Notes: generated from the letters alone by a model not told the origin. Positions 41,218 through 50,819 are shown, counted from the stretch's first letter. The stretch: 64,000 bases of DNA from Luteimicrobium sp042670205 (GCF_042670205.1 NZ_JBHUWD010000025.1:1-64000); one strand, 5' to 3'. Translations and numbers: made by a program.

Positions 41218-44200
41218 TCAGTCCTCGCCGTAGAACACGCGGTCGACGACGGCCCGCGCCCGGCGCGCCGTCCGCAGGTAGTGATCCTCGAGGTCGACGC
41301 CCGACCCGTCGAACCGGAGGACCGCGGCGAGGCCCGACAGGTCGTGGCTGACGTGCGGCAGGACGTCGACGGCCTGGCCGGTCGAGCGGCCGGACCAGAG
41401 CACGTTGGCCGCCCGCAGCCGGGACGCGAGGAGCCACGCCTCGGCGAGCTCCTCCACGTCGCCGGGATCGACGAGCCCGGCGCCGGCCGCGGCCCGGAGC
41501 GCCTCGACCGTCTCCGTCGTGCGCAGCCCGGGCACACGGTGGGCGTGCTCGAGCTGGAGGAGCTGCGCCGTCCACTCGACGTCCGAGATGCCGCCGCGCC
41601 CGAGCTTGAGGTGCCGGGTCGGCTCGACGCCGCGGGGCAGGCGCTCCGCCTCGACCCGGGCCTTGATCCGGCGGATCTCGCGGACCGTTGCCAGGTCGAT
41701 CCCACCGTCGGGATACCGGAGCGGGTCGACGAGCTCGCCGAACCGCTCCGCGAGGCCCTGGTCGCCCGCGACGGGGCGAGCCCGCAGGAGCGCCTGCGCC
41801 TCCCACGGCGACGACCAGCGGCCGTAGTACTCGGCGTACGAGGCGAGGGTCCGCACCAGGGGACCGCTGCGGCCCTCCGGCCGCAGGTCGGCGTCGACGG
41901 CGAGCGCGGGTTCGCCGCCCAGCGCGGAGCAGATGGTCCGGAGCCGCGTCGCGACGGACAGCGCGAACGCCTGGGCCGCGCCCGGGTCGACGCCGGGCAG
42001 CGGGTCGTGCACGAACAGCACGTCGGCGTCGGACCCGTAGCCCATCTCCCGGCCGCCGAGCCGACCCATCCCGACGACGAGCAGCCGGGTCGGCGAGTCC
42101 TCCGCGGCCGGGCCGTAGCCGAGCTCGGCGCGGGCGTCGAACGCCGCGATCCGCAGCGCCCCCACGAGGACGACGTCTGCAGCGGCCGAGATCGCCTCCA
42201 TCGCACGGACGGTGCCGGTGAGGCCGAGGAGCTCGGCCGCGGCGGTCCGCGCGAGCTCACGCCGCCGCACGGCCCGCAGCGTCGTGGTGGCCGGCTGGGT
42301 CCGGTCCGCGCGCGTGAGCACGGCGTCGACCTCGGCGTCGAGCCGGCCGAGGTCGCGCGGCGCGAGGTCGGCGTCGTCGTCGAGCCACGCGACGGACTCG
42401 GGTGAGCGCGCGAGCGCGTCCGCGACGTACTGGGAGTTCGCGAGCAGGGTCGCGAGCCGCCGCGCCGCGAAGCCGGAGTCGCGCAGGAGCTTGAGGTACC
42501 AGGGGGTCGTGCCCAGCTCGTCGGACAGCTTGCGGAACGCGAGGAGCCCGCGGTCCGGGTCGGCTCCTTCGGCGAACCAGCCGAGCATGACGGGCAGGAG
42601 CTGACGCTGGATGGCCGCCCGGCGGCTCACGCCGTCCGTGAGCGCCTGGATGTGGCGCATCGCGCCGGCGGGGTCGCGGTAGCCGATCGCCGCGAGGCGC
42701 GCGCGGGCCGCGTCGGGCGCGAGGCTCGCCTCCTCCTCCGACAGCTGGGCCGTCGCGGGGAGCAGCGGGCGGTAGAAGAGCTCCTCGTGCAGCGTGCGCA
42801 CCTCGCGGCGGGTCGCGCGCCAGCGCTCGACCATGCCGTCGTCGCCGCCGGCGTGCATGCCGAGCGACCGGGCCAGCCGCCGCAGGTCGGCGTCGGAGGT
42901 GGGCATGAGGTGCGTGCGGCGCAGCCGGTAGAGCTGGACGCGGTGCTCGAGCGCGCGCAGGAACCGGTAGCAGACCGCGAGCCGCGCCGCGTGCGCGCGT
43001 CCGACGTACCCGGCGTCGGACAGGGCGGCGAGCGCGGTGAGCGTGTTGGGGCTGCGGATCGACTCGTCCGCGCGGCCGTGGACGAGCTGCAGGAGCTGGA
43101 CGGTGAACTCGACGTCGCGCAGGCCGCCCTTGCCGAGCTTGATCTGGCGGTCGGCCTCCGCCGGGGGGACGTGGTCCTCGACCCGGCGACGCATGGCCTG
43201 CGAGTCCTCGACGAAGTTCTCCCGCTCGACCGCCCGCCACACGAACGGGTCGACGGCCTCGCGGTACGCGCGGCCGAGCTCCACGTCGCCCGCGACGGGG
43301 CGCGCCTTGAGCAGCGCCTGGAACTCCCAGGTCTTGGCCCACCGCTCGTAGTAGGCGAGGTGGCTCGCGAGCGTCCGGACGAGAGGCCCCTGCTTGCCCT
43401 CGGGGCGCAGCGCCGCGTCGACGGCCCACAGCGGCGGCTCCCCCGACGGCGCGCCGCAGGCACGGGTGAGGCCGGTCGCGAGGCGCGTGCCGACGCGCGT
43501 CGCGTACTCCTCGTCGTACCCCGGCTCGGGTTCGACGACGTAGACGACGTCGACGTCGGACACGTAGTTGAGCTCGCGTCCGCCGGTCTTGCCCATGCCG
43601 ATGACGGCGAGACGCACGCCGGAACCGTGGTCGTCGAGCTCGGCCCGCGAGACGGCGAGGGCTGCCTCGAGCGCGGCGGACGCCAGGTCCGCGAGGGCCG
43701 CCGCGACGCCGGGCAGCCGGGTCAGGGGCTCACCGCAGCACAGGTCGGCGGCGGCGATCCGCAGCAGCCGCGCGCGGTAGGTGTGGCGCAGGGCGTCGAC
43801 GCCCTCGCTCCCGGCGACACCGGCCACCGGGACACGTGCCCCGGGGTCCGCGCCGACCGCGGTAAGCAGCTCGGCGCGCACCTCAGCCGCGGCGCGGCCG
43901 AGGGCGGGCTCCGGGTCGGCGAGCACCTCGAGGAGCTCGGGGTGCCGCACGAGCTCGTCGCCCAGGGCCGCGGACGCGCCCAGCACCGCGAGCAGCCGCT
44001 GCCGGACGACGACGACGGGCACGGCGGGCTGACCCTCGACCTCAGGTCGAGGGTCGGCGTCAGGGACCCCTCCGGCGCGCCCTTGACCCTCAGGTCCAGG
44101 TCGAGACCGGCCGCGCGGGGACCCCACCGCAGGGACGCCGTCGTCGTCGAACACCGCCGTCAGCACGCGCCGCAGGAACGCGAGGGGCGCACCGTCGGCG

Positions 44201-44436
44201 TCCGGCGCGCACCGCTGCGCCGCCTCCGCCAGCCGGACGAGCGCGAGGAGCGCGAGGTCCGGGTCGGCGACCGCGCCCAGCGCGTCGAGCAGCGGCGACG
44301 TGGCGTCGAGCTGCCCGACGACGGCCGCGAGCGCCGGGTCGCCCACGAACGACTCCGCCCGGGCGACGTCCGTGAAGCCGAGGCGCGTCAGACGCCCGAC
44401 GAGGGTCTGGGGGCGGCGGGTCACGGGCGGGGTCAC
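41218..44436 (-). CDS. glnE: bifunctional glutamine synthetase adenylyltransferase/deadenylylase
   Basis: Adds and removes AMP on GlnA1. The 1072-residue protein has two nucleotidyltransferase domains: GMGKTGGRELNYVSDVDVV (near residue 280) and GMGRLGGREMGYGSDADVL (near 792), each with the metal-binding SDxD. It is longer than most homologues. Part of the excess is a low-complexity linker at about residues 105-145, where the DNA contains a perfect 25-base palindrome (44031-44055). The GTG overlaps the glnA2 stop by four bases. Confidence 0.95.
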   Translation of the reverse strand: MTPPVTRRPQTLVGRLTRLGFTDVARAESFVGDPALAAVVGQLDATSPLLDALGAVADPDLALLALVRLAEAAQRCAPDADGAPLAFLRRVLTAVFDDDGVPAVGSPRGRSRPGPEGQGRAGGVPDADPRPEVEGQPAVPVVVVRQRLLAVLGASAALGDELVRHPELLEVLADPEPALGRAAAEVRAELLTAVGADPGARVPVAGVAGSEGVDALRHTYRARLLRIAAADLCCGEPLTRLPGVAAALADLASAALEAALAVSRAELDDHGSGVRLAVIGMGKTGGRELNYVSDVDVVYVVEPEPGYDEEYATRVGTRLATGLTRACGAPSGEPPLWAVDAALRPEGKQGPLVRTLASHLAYYERWAKTWEFQALLKARPVAGDVELGRAYREAVDPFVWRAVERENFVEDSQAMRRRVEDHVPPAEADRQIKLGKGGLRDVEFTVQLLQLVHGRADESIRSPNTLTALAALSDAGYVGRAHAARLAVCYRFLRALEHRVQLYRLRRTHLMPTSDADLRRLARSLGMHAGGDDGMVERWRATRREVRTLHEELFYRPLLPATAQLSEEEASLAPDAARARLAAIGYRDPAGAMRHIQALTDGVSRRAAIQRQLLPVMLGWFAEGADPDRGLLAFRKLSDELGTTPWYLKLLRDSGFAARRLATLLANSQYVADALARSPESVAWLDDDADLAPRDLGRLDAEVDAVLTRADRTQPATTTLRAVRRRELARTAAAELLGLTGTVRAMEAISAAADVVLVGALRIAAFDARAELGYGPAAEDSPTRLLVVGMGRLGGREMGYGSDADVLFVHDPLPGVDPGAAQAFALSVATRLRTICSALGGEPALAVDADLRPEGRSGPLVRTLASYAEYYGRWSSPWEAQALLRARPVAGDQGLAERFGELVDPLRYPDGGIDLATVREIRRIKARVEAERLPRGVEPTRHLKLGRGGISDVEWTAQLLQLEHAHRVPGLRTTETVEALRAAAGAGLVDPGDVEELAEAWLLASRLRAANVLWSGRSTGQAVDVLPHVSHDLSGLAAVLRFDGSGVDLEDHYLRTARRARAVVDRVFYGED
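44031..44055. repeat. palindrome inside glnE
   Basis: GACCCTCGACCT, one base, AGGTCGAGGGTC. A related segment (GACCCTCAGGTCCAGGTCGAG-like) lies about 50 bases on, in the same low-complexity linker. Confidence 0.7.
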
Positions 44437-45782
44437 AGGATCGAGAAGAAGCGCTCCAGCTCGAACGGCGTGACCTGCGTGCGGTACGCCGTCCACTCCT
44501 CGCGCTTGTTGCGGAGCACGTAGTCGAAGACGTGCTCGCCCAGCGTCTCGGCGACGAGCTCGGACCGCTCCATGATCCCGATCGCCTCGTCGAGGTCCTG
44601 CGGCAGGGGGCGGATGTCGAGCGCGCGCCGCTCGGTGGGCGTCAGCTCCCAGACGTCGTCGGACGTCTCCTCGGGCAGCTCGTAACCCTCCTCGATGCCC
44701 TTGAGGCCGGCGGCGAGCAGGAGCGCGAAGGAGAGGTAGGGGTTCGCGGCGGAGTCGAGCGCGCGGTACTCGATGCGGCTCGAGTTGCCCTTGCCCGGCT
44801 TGTACATGGGCACGCGGACGAGCGCCGAGCGGTTGTTGTGGCCCCAGCTCACGAAGCTCGGGGCCTCGGAGCCGCCCCACAAGCGCTTGTACGAGTTGAC
44901 GTACTGGTTCGTGACGGCCGTGATCTCGGCCGCGTGGTGCAGGAGCCCCGCGATGAACTGGCGCGCGACCTTGCTCAGCTCGTACTGCGAGCCCGGCTCG
45001 TGGAACGCGTTGCGGTCACCCTCGAACAGGGACATGTGGGTGTGCATGCCCGAGCCGGGCTGGTCGGCGAGCGGCTTCGGCATGAACGAGGCGTACACGC
45101 CCTGCTCGAGCGCCACCTCCTTGACGACGGTCCGGAACGTCATGAGGTTGTCGGCGGTCGTGAGGGCGTCCGCGTAGCGCAGGTCGATCTCGTTCTGGCC
45201 GGGGCCTGCCTCGTGGTGGGAGAACTCGACCGAGATGCCCATCGACTCGAGCATGGTGATGGCGGCGCGGCGGAAGTCGTGCGCCGACCCGCGCGGCACG
45301 TGGTCGAAGTAGCCGCCGCGGTCGACGGGGACGAGGCGCGGGGTCCGCTCGTCGGGGCCGAGGTCGAGGGCCTGGAACAGGTAGAACTCGACCTCGGGGT
45401 GCGTGTAGAACGTGAAGCCCTTGTCGCTCGCACGCTCGAGCGCCCGCTTGAGGACGTAACGCGAGTCGGCGAGCGAGGGCTCGCCGTCGGGGGTGAGGAT
45501 GTCGCAGAACATCCGGGCGGTGCCCTGCTGCTCGCCGCGCCAGGGCAGGACCTGGAAGGTCGTCGGGTCGGGCTTGGCGATCATGTCGGCCTCGTAGACG
45601 CGCGTGAAGCCCTCGATCGAGCTGCCGTCGAAGCCGATGCCCTCGGAGAACGCCGACTCGAGCTCCGCGGGCGCGACCGCGACCGACTTGAGCATCCCGA
45701 GCACGTCGGTGAACCACAGCCGGATGAACCGGATGTCGCGCTCCTCGACGGTGCGCAGCACGAACTCCTGTTGCCTGTCCAT
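44433..45782 (-). CDS. glnA2: glutamine synthetase paralogue without adenylylation tyrosine (GlnA2)
   Basis: The 449-residue protein has IGFDGSSIEGF, HPEVEFYLF, GSGMHTHMSLFEG and the C-terminal block. At the adenylylation loop it reads DDVWELTPTE: Trp replaces Tyr. It resembles Rv2222c and the short GSI-alpha type, probably feedback-controlled rather than adenylylated. It may act on other amines, as some GlnA-like proteins do. Its stop overlaps glnE, so the modifier of GlnA1 is translated with this unmodifiable paralogue. Confidence 0.92.
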   Translation of the reverse strand: MDRQQEFVLRTVEERDIRFIRLWFTDVLGMLKSVAVAPAELESAFSEGIGFDGSSIEGFTRVYEADMIAKPDPTTFQVLPWRGEQQGTARMFCDILTPDGEPSLADSRYVLKRALERASDKGFTFYTHPEVEFYLFQALDLGPDERTPRLVPVDRGGYFDHVPRGSAHDFRRAAITMLESMGISVEFSHHEAGPGQNEIDLRYADALTTADNLMTFRTVVKEVALEQGVYASFMPKPLADQPGSGMHTHMSLFEGDRNAFHEPGSQYELSKVARQFIAGLLHHAAEITAVTNQYVNSYKRLWGGSEAPSFVSWGHNNRSALVRVPMYKPGKGNSSRIEYRALDSAANPYLSFALLLAAGLKGIEEGYELPEETSDDVWELTPTERRALDIRPLPQDLDEAIGIMERSELVAETLGEHVFDYVLRNKREEWTAYRTQVTPFELERFFSIL

Positions 45783-45884
45783 GCCCCCATCCTGCCCGAC
45801 GCGGAGGCCCGTTGTGGACACCTTCGCTCCCCCTTCCCGCGGGCGTGGCGGGCCGAGTGTCCCGGACAGCCTCGTAGGACCTCC

Positions 45885-45890
45885 TAGGCT
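45885..45890 (+). promoter_or_regulatory. -10 element TAGGCT, leaderless start of nadE
   Basis: TAGGCT lies six bases before the ATG at 45897. Confidence 0.55.
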
Positions 45891-45896
45891 GGCCCC

Positions 45897-47603
45897 ATGG
45901 AGCCCACGACCCCGCCGCTGCGGATCGCGCTCGCCCAGGTGGACACGTGCGTCGGCGACGTCGCAGGGAACGCCGCGACCGTCCTCGCACGGACCCGCGA
46001 GGCGGCCGCCCGGGGCGCCCGCCTCGTCGCCTTCCCCGAGATGACCCTGACGGGCTACCCGATCGAGGACCTCGCGCTGCGGGCGTCGTTCCGGCGCGCC
46101 GCGTACCAGGCGGGCGACGACCTCGCCCGGACGCTCGCCGAGGAGGGCCTCGGGGACGTGACGGTCGTCGTCGGGACGGTCGGGGCGCGTCCGATCAAGG
46201 AGCGCCCGATGACGGCCCTCGGGTCGCCGTCGCGCCCCACCAACCGGGCGATCGCCCTGCGCGACGGCCGCGTGGTCGCCTCCTACGACAAGCACCACCT
46301 GCCCAACTACGGGGTGTTCGACGAGTTCCGCGTCTTCACGCCCGGCGACAGCACGTGCGTGCTCGACGTCGACGGCCGCCGCGTCGGGCTTGTCGTCTGC
46401 GAGGACATCTGGCAGGACGGCGGACCTGTTGCCCAGCTCGCGGGCGAGGACCTCGACGCGCTGCTCGTCGTCAACGCGTCGCCGTTCGAGGAGGGCAAGG
46501 GCCACCAGCGCACCGAGCTCGCGGCGCGGCGCGCGTCCGAGGTCGGCGCGCCGCTGCTGTACGTCAACCAGGTCGGCGGCCAGGACGACCTGGTGTTCGA
46601 CGGCGGCTCGTTCGTCGTCGCGCCCGGCTCGGACTCCCCGCTCTCCCTCGCACCCCAGTTCGTGGAGCATCTGCTCGTGTGGGACCTGCCCGCCCGCGGC
46701 GAGGTGCTGGCCCGCGGCGAGGTCGCTCCCCCGCTCGACCCCGACGAGGAGGTCTACCGGGCCTGCGTCGCCGGGCTGGCCGGCTACGTGCGCAAGAACG
46801 GGTTCCGGTCCGTCGTCCTCGGCGTGTCGGGAGGCATCGACTCGGCCCTCACCGCGGCCATCGCCGCGGACGCGATCGGTGGCGAGAACGTCGTCGGGGT
46901 GTCGATGCCGTCGGCGTACTCGTCCGAGCACAGCAAGGACGACGCCGCGGACCTCGCCGCGCGCCTCGGCGCCGACTACCGCGTCCAACCGATCGCGCCG
47001 ATGGTCGAGGCGTTCCAGGGCGAGCTCCACCTCGAGGGCGTCGCGGAGGAGAACCTGCAGGCGCGCGTCCGCGGGGTGCTCCTCATGGCCATCTCCAACC
47101 GCGAGGGCCATCTCGTGATCGCGCCCGGGAACAAGTCCGAGCTCGCGACCGGGTACGCGACCATCTACGACGCCGGCTCGATCGGCGGGTACGCCCCCAT
47201 CAAGGACGTCGACAAGTCCCAGGTCTGGCGTCTCGCGCGGTGGCGCAACAACCACGCGATCGACGCGGGCGAGATCCCGCCCATCCCCGAGTCGTCCATC
47301 ACCAAGCCGCCGTCCGCGGAGCTGCGCCCCGGCCAGCTCGACCAGGACTCCCTGCCGCCGTACGACGTCCTCGACGAGGTCCTCGACGCGTACATCGAGC
47401 ACGCCGAGGGGCGGGCCGAGCTGCTCGCCCGGGGCTTCGACCCCGAGGTCGTGGACAAGGTCGTCACGCTCGTCGACCGCGCGGAGTGGAAGCGCCGTCA
47501 GTACCCCCTCGGCACCAAGGTCACCGCACTCGCGTTCGGCCGGGACCGGCGTCTGCCGATCACGTCCCGCTGGCGCGAGCCCCAGGAAGGAAGCCCGTCA
47601 TGA
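45897..47603 (+). CDS. nadE: glutamine-dependent NAD+ synthetase
   Basis: Makes NAD+ from nicotinate adenine dinucleotide using glutamine nitrogen. The 568-residue protein has an N-terminal nitrilase-type amidase (Glu in AFPEMTLTGYP, Lys in YDKHHLPNYG, Cys in VVCEDIWQ) and a C-terminal ATP pyrophosphatase domain with SGGIDSAL near residue 310. The place next to glutamine synthetases fits its nitrogen source. The stop overlaps panB (ATGA). Confidence 0.96.
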   Translation: MEPTTPPLRIALAQVDTCVGDVAGNAATVLARTREAAARGARLVAFPEMTLTGYPIEDLALRASFRRAAYQAGDDLARTLAEEGLGDVTVVVGTVGARPIKERPMTALGSPSRPTNRAIALRDGRVVASYDKHHLPNYGVFDEFRVFTPGDSTCVLDVDGRRVGLVVCEDIWQDGGPVAQLAGEDLDALLVVNASPFEEGKGHQRTELAARRASEVGAPLLYVNQVGGQDDLVFDGGSFVVAPGSDSPLSLAPQFVEHLLVWDLPARGEVLARGEVAPPLDPDEEVYRACVAGLAGYVRKNGFRSVVLGVSGGIDSALTAAIAADAIGGENVVGVSMPSAYSSEHSKDDAADLAARLGADYRVQPIAPMVEAFQGELHLEGVAEENLQARVRGVLLMAISNREGHLVIAPGNKSELATGYATIYDAGSIGGYAPIKDVDKSQVWRLARWRNNHAIDAGEIPPIPESSITKPPSAELRPGQLDQDSLPPYDVLDEVLDAYIEHAEGRAELLARGFDPEVVDKVVTLVDRAEWKRRQYPLGTKVTALAFGRDRRLPITSRWREPQEGSPS

Positions 47604-48448
47604 CCCAGCCCGCAGCGTCCACCTCTCAGGCCGGCGGCGCGCCCGCCCGCAAGCGTGTGCGCGTGCAGCACCTCGCCGAGGCCAAGGCGCAGGGCCGCAA
47701 GCTCACGATGCTCACCGCGTACGACGCGGTCGTGGCCCGCGTCTTCGACGCGGCGGGCGTCGACATGCTGCTCGTCGGCGACTCGATCGGCGACAACATG
47801 CTCGGGCACGCGAACACGATCCCCGTGACGGTCGACGAGATGATCCCCCCGGCCCGCGCCGTGGCTCGCACCGCGAAGCGGGCGTTCGTCGTCGTCGACC
47901 TGCCCTTCGGCTCGTACGAGGACTCCCCGCAGCACGCGTTCGCGACCGCCGTGCGCCTCATGAAGGAGACCGGGGCCGACGCCGTGAAGCTCGAGGGCGG
48001 CCGCCGGGTCGCCGCGCACGTCAAGCTCCTCACGGACTCCGGCATCCCCGTGATCGGGCACCTGGGCTTCACGCCGCAGTCCGAGAACATCCTCGGCGGA
48101 CACCGCGTCCAGGGCCGGGGCGACGAGGCGGCCGACGTGCTGTGCGACGACGCGCTCGCGCTCGCCGAGTCCGGAGCGAGCGCCGTCGTGCTCGAGATGG
48201 TTCCGGCGCCCGTGGCCGCGCGCGTCACGGAGATCCTCGCGATCCCGACGATCGGTATCGGCGCCGGGCCCGACGTCGACGGCCAGGTGCTCGTGTGGAC
48301 CGACATGGCGGGCATGGGCGACTGGTCGCCGCGCTTCGCCAAGCGGTTCGGGCAGGTCGGTGCGGCGCTGGCCGCCGCCGCGGCGTCGTACGTCGACGAG
48401 GTGACCTCGGGCGCCTTCCCGCAGGCCGAGCACTCGTTCGAGAGCTGA
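47600..48448 (+). CDS. panB: 3-methyl-2-oxobutanoate hydroxymethyltransferase
   Basis: First committed step of pantothenate synthesis. The 282-residue protein has LTAYDAVVARVFDAAGVD, VGDSIGDNMLG with the Mg ligand, DLPFGSYE, VKLEGG, and IGIGAGPDVDGQVLV. An N-terminal extension of about 25 residues precedes the core. The ATG overlaps the nadE stop and follows AGGAAGGAAG. panC and panD are not adjacent. Confidence 0.96.
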   Translation: MTQPAASTSQAGGAPARKRVRVQHLAEAKAQGRKLTMLTAYDAVVARVFDAAGVDMLLVGDSIGDNMLGHANTIPVTVDEMIPPARAVARTAKRAFVVVDLPFGSYEDSPQHAFATAVRLMKETGADAVKLEGGRRVAAHVKLLTDSGIPVIGHLGFTPQSENILGGHRVQGRGDEAADVLCDDALALAESGASAVVLEMVPAPVAARVTEILAIPTIGIGAGPDVDGQVLVWTDMAGMGDWSPRFAKRFGQVGAALAAAAASYVDEVTSGAFPQAEHSFES

Positions 48449-48454
48449 CGTCCC

Positions 48455-48658
48455 TCAGTCGTCCTCGTCGTCGAACGCGCCCGGCTGCTTGGCGTCCTGG
48501 CCGTCCCACGTCTCGTTGCGCTCCTTGGCGCGCTCGAGCGCGTGGGCGGCCTCCTCGCGCGTGGCGTAGGGGCCCATCCGGTGGGTCCAGGACGACGGCT
48601 TGCCCTCCTCCACCTCGCCGGTCTGGGTGTTGAAGTAGTACTCGGCGTCGGTGCTCAT
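48455..48658 (-). CDS. small SPOR-like conserved protein
   Basis: The 67-residue acidic protein has YYFNTQTGEVEEGK, WTHRMGPYATREEAAHALERA and ends in Asp/Glu. Similar small proteins in actinobacteria are annotated as SPOR-like because of the YxTxEEA pattern, but there is no signal peptide and peptidoglycan binding is unproven. Divergent from map. Confidence 0.75.
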   Translation of the reverse strand: MSTDAEYYFNTQTGEVEEGKPSSWTHRMGPYATREEAAHALERAKERNETWDGQDAKQPGAFDDEDD

Positions 48659-48715
48659 GGGTGGATTCTGCCCTGCCGCACCGACGTCGGCACGCGAGCG
48701 CGGCACGTGCGTCCG

Positions 48716-48721
48716 TACACT
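48716..48721 (+). promoter_or_regulatory. -10 element TACACT, leaderless start of map
   Basis: TACACT lies seven bases before the ATG at 48729; the open frame extends upstream but this ATG is supported. Confidence 0.5.
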
Positions 48722-48728
48722 CGGGGAC

Positions 48729-49643
48729 ATGCCCGTCCCGCCTGCTGCGACGTCGTCCGTCCCACGCCCCGCGACGTCGCGGGCCACGACCACCGACCCG
48801 CTCGTCCCCGGGACGGTCGGGCCGCCTCGAGCCGTCCCCGCCTCCGTCGCCCGGCCGGAGTACGTCGGCCGGCCCGCGCCGCAGCCGTTCCAGGGCAGCG
48901 AGATCAAGACGCCGGAGACGATCGAGCGGATCCGGACGGCGAGCCGCATCGCCGCGCGCGCCCTGGAGGAGGTCGGGCGGCACGTTGCGCCCGGCGTCAC
49001 GACGGACGAGCTCGACCGCGTGGGCCACGAGTTCGTTCTCGACCACGGCGCGTACCCGTCGACGCTCGGTTACCGCGGGTTCCCCAAGTCGCTGTGCACG
49101 TCGGTCAACGAGGTCATCTGCCACGGGATCCCCGACACCACCGAGCTGCTCGACGGCGACATCGTCAACGTCGACATCACGGCCTTCGTCGGGGGTGTCC
49201 ACGGCGACACCAACGCGACCTTCCTCGTGGGCGACGTCGACGACGACTCGCGGCTCCTCGTCGAGCGCACGCGCGAGGCGCTCGCCCGCGGCATCAAGGC
49301 GGTGGCTCCCGGGCGCGAGGTCAACGTGATCGGGCGGGTCATCGAGAAGTACGCGGCACGGTTCGGGTACGGGGTCGTCCGTGACTACACCGGGCACGGC
49401 GTCGGCGAGTCGTTCCACTCCGGGCTCGTGATCCCTCACTACGACGCCGCGCCCGACTACTCGACGGTCATCGAGGCGGGCATGGTCTTCACCATCGAGC
49501 CGATGCTCACCCTCGGCACCTACGCCTGGGAGGCCTGGGACGACGGCTGGACCGTCGTCACCGCCGACCGGTCGCGCACCGCGCAGTTCGAGCACACCCT
49601 CGTCGTCACCGACACCGGAGCGGAGATCCTGACCCTGCCATGA
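48729..49643 (+). CDS. map: methionine aminopeptidase type I with N-terminal Pro-rich extension
   Basis: Removes initiator Met. The 304-residue protein has metal ligands in NVDITAFVGGVHGDTN, GHGVG, and FTIEPM. The first 45 or so residues are Pro-rich (VARPEYVGRPAPQPF), the SH3-binding-like extension of actinobacterial MetAP1c. The stop overlaps ppgK. Confidence 0.95.
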   Translation: MPVPPAATSSVPRPATSRATTTDPLVPGTVGPPRAVPASVARPEYVGRPAPQPFQGSEIKTPETIERIRTASRIAARALEEVGRHVAPGVTTDELDRVGHEFVLDHGAYPSTLGYRGFPKSLCTSVNEVICHGIPDTTELLDGDIVNVDITAFVGGVHGDTNATFLVGDVDDDSRLLVERTREALARGIKAVAPGREVNVIGRVIEKYAARFGYGVVRDYTGHGVGESFHSGLVIPHYDAAPDYSTVIEAGMVFTIEPMLTLGTYAWEAWDDGWTVVTADRSRTAQFEHTLVVTDTGAEILTLP

Positions 49644-50413
49644 GCCCCACGAACAAGACTCCCGAGATCGCGATCGGCATCGACGTCGGCGGCACCGGCA
49701 TCAAGGGTGCGCCCGTCGACCTGTCGACCGGCGAGTTCGCCGCCGACCGCGTCCGCATCCCGACGCCCGAGAACTCGACCCCGGACGCCGTCGCCGAGAT
49801 CGTCGCGAAGATCGTCGACTCCTTCGACCTTCCGGACGCCCCCGTCGGCGTCGCGTTCCCCGGGCCGATCAAGCACGGCGTGGTGACCTTCATCGCCAAC
49901 CTCGACGAGTCGTGGACCGGCACCAACCTCGTGACGGTCATGCACGAGGCGACGGGCCGCACCGTGGCCGCCGTCAACGACGCCGACGCCGCGGGTTACG
50001 GCGAGCTGCACTTCGGCGCCGCCCGCAGCACCGAGGGCGTGGTGCTCGTCGCACCGCTCGGCACCGGCATCGGGTCGGCTCTGTTCGTCGACGGGATACT
50101 GCTGCCCAACACCGAGCTCGGCCACCTCGAGATCGACGGGCACGACGCCGAGTCCCGCGCATCCACCCTGGCTCGCGAGCGCGAGGGGCTCAGCTACGAG
50201 GAGTGGTCGGTCCGGCTGCAGCGCTACTTCTCCGTGGTGGAGAACCTGCTCTCCCCCGACCTCATCGTGGTCGGCGGTGGGGTGTCGAAGAGCTGGGAGA
50301 AGTTCCTGCCCCTGCTGCACCTGCGCGCCCCGATCGTCCCCGCGGCGCTCCGCAACCGCGCCGGAATCGTGGGCGCCGCATGGCTCGCCTCCCAGGAGGA
50401 GCCGCAGGCGTAG
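49640..50413 (+). CDS. ppgK: polyphosphate glucokinase
   Basis: Phosphorylates glucose with polyphosphate or ATP. The 257-residue protein has IGIDVGGTGIKGAPVD, NDADAAGYGE, and NTELGHLEIDG. It lacks the Cys cluster of ordinary ROK glucokinases, as known for actinobacterial PPGK. The ATG overlaps the map stop by four bases. Together with the PPi-type phosphofructokinase this suggests glycolysis that can run on phosphate polymers. Confidence 0.93.
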   Translation: MSPTNKTPEIAIGIDVGGTGIKGAPVDLSTGEFAADRVRIPTPENSTPDAVAEIVAKIVDSFDLPDAPVGVAFPGPIKHGVVTFIANLDESWTGTNLVTVMHEATGRTVAAVNDADAAGYGELHFGAARSTEGVVLVAPLGTGIGSALFVDGILLPNTELGHLEIDGHDAESRASTLAREREGLSYEEWSVRLQRYFSVVENLLSPDLIVVGGGVSKSWEKFLPLLHLRAPIVPAALRNRAGIVGAAWLASQEEPQA

Positions 50414-50450
50414 TCCGGCCGGGCGTCGCGTCGGCGCGGCTCGGCGGGAT

Positions 50451-50467
50451 GCCGGGCCGCGCCCGGC
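50451..50467. terminator. hairpin between ppgK and the STAS gene
   Basis: GCCGGGC, CGC, GCCCGGC between convergent genes; a short loop and no T-run. Confidence 0.45.
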
Positions 50468-50486
50468 CCGCCTCGGACGGACCGGC

Positions 50487-50819
50487 TCAGACCGCGCGGA
50501 CGAAGAGGTCGCGCACGCCGAGCATGTCGAGGACCTCGACGATGACCTGCGGCGGGTTGCGCAGCGTCACGTCCAGACCCTCGTCATGACCGATGGTCAC
50601 GAACTGCACGAGGAACGCGATACCCGTCGAGTCCGCGAACGTGACCTCGGACGCGTCGATGACGACCGGGAGGTCACGCTCGAGAGTGTTCGCGAGCGCC
50701 GCGCTCGCCTCAGCACGCAGGGCGACGTCGATCTCGCCCTTCAGCGCGACGATCGTCCGCTCCGGCTCCTCGACCAGGGCGATCGCCCCTGTCGCCACCA
50801 CGCCGCTCGTTCCGACCAC
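50487..50819 (-). CDS. STAS domain protein (anti-anti-sigma factor type), paralogue 1
   Basis: The 110-residue protein is a single STAS domain with EGEIDVALRA-like KGEIDVALRA and the phosphorylatable Ser in FADSTGIAFL. Such proteins bind anti-sigma kinases in a partner-switching circuit. It is closely related to the gene at 51065; the two differ mainly outside the core. GTG start at 50819. No partner kinase or sigma factor gene is in the window. Confidence 0.85.
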   Translation of the reverse strand: MVGTSGVVATGAIALVEEPERTIVALKGEIDVALRAEASAALANTLERDLPVVIDASEVTFADSTGIAFLVQFVTIGHDEGLDVTLRNPPQVIVEVLDMLGVRDLFVRAV

